This document shows, one piece after another, positions 5,259-5,366 of a stretch of DNA of 5,366 nt (its first letter is position 1; every line of letters begins with the position of its first letter). The notes under the pieces were generated by a model. That model saw nothing but the letters and a program-made list of their open reading frames with translations, was not told the DNA's origin and ran no database searches. A program made the position numbers and the translations under genes. The stretch is from contig CAJUIP010000083.1 in the NCBI GenBank assembly GCA_910586315.1, forward strand, positions 1-5,366, read 5' to 3'. The DNA is from an uncultured Lachnospiraceae bacterium. GTDB taxonomy: Bacteria > Bacillota > Clostridia > Lachnospirales > Lachnospiraceae.

Positions 5259-5366
5259 CTAAAAAATGCCCCCAAAAGAGGAAAGCCCCCGATAAATCAA
5301 AACTTGCACAGCATTACAAGCAATATTGAATACCATATCAGTCTCCATCTGAGTCTCGAACAATTC
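5259..5366 (-). CDS. Possible 3' end of an unrecognised gene
   Basis: A minus-strand frame is open from the right edge for 35 codons and stops at TAG (5259-5261). It reads ELFETQMETDMVFNIACNAV and ends with LIYRGLSSFGGIF. The first half has protein-like amphipathic character, but the length is too short to prove coding or name a family. No terminator hairpin is seen between its stop and the CPBP promoter. Confidence 0.3.
   Translation of the reverse strand, partial: ELFETQMETDMVFNIACNAVQVLIYRGLSSFGGIF

Overview
All convincing genes in this window lie on the minus strand. Strong GGAGG-type ribosome binding sites, short extended -10 promoters, moderate G+C and the protein families suggest a low- to mid-G+C Firmicute, probably a gut-type Clostridium relative. 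That assignment is inference; nothing here fixes a genus.

Reading in the direction of transcription (right to left): the right edge (5366-5259) may hold the last 35 codons of an unrecognised gene. A good sigma-A-type promoter (5183-5211) then drives a CPBP/CAAX-type intramembrane protease homologue (5133-4291). It is followed after 45 bases by an unrecognised protein of about 128 residues (4245-3859) whose middle appears misread between two homopolymer tracts. Next come a control region (3794-3815), a 161-bp imperfect palindrome with terminal inverted repeats and a TTA target duplication (3628-3788), and a response regulator/histidine kinase pair (3608-2925 and 2928-1900). The kinase has two membrane helices with almost no external loop, as in BceS/LiaS-type intramembrane-sensing kinases. 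No ABC transporter follows. Instead there is a short regulatory region (about 1807-1875) and a SUKH (SMI1/KNR4) immunity-like gene (1771-1001), then a frameshifted unrecognised gene (851-238) and the start of a third small acidic protein (213 to the left edge).

The most notable signal is an identical 8-mer, TGACATTT, on the minus strand upstream of three transcription units: the SUKH gene, the response regulator itself and the CPBP unit. I saw it nowhere else. At the first two sites it is part of an 11-bp-spaced direct repeat, as expected for an OmpR/PhoB-family regulator. The working model (inference) is that the two-component system controls itself, the CPBP unit and the immunity gene, forming a small envelope-stress or bacteriocin-defence regulon. 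The palindromic element sits between the regulator's promoter and its ribosome binding site and may have altered this control.

The left third looks like a cassette of immunity-type genes without a visible toxin. Two genes show single-base frame problems, which may be decay, slippage or sequencing error.
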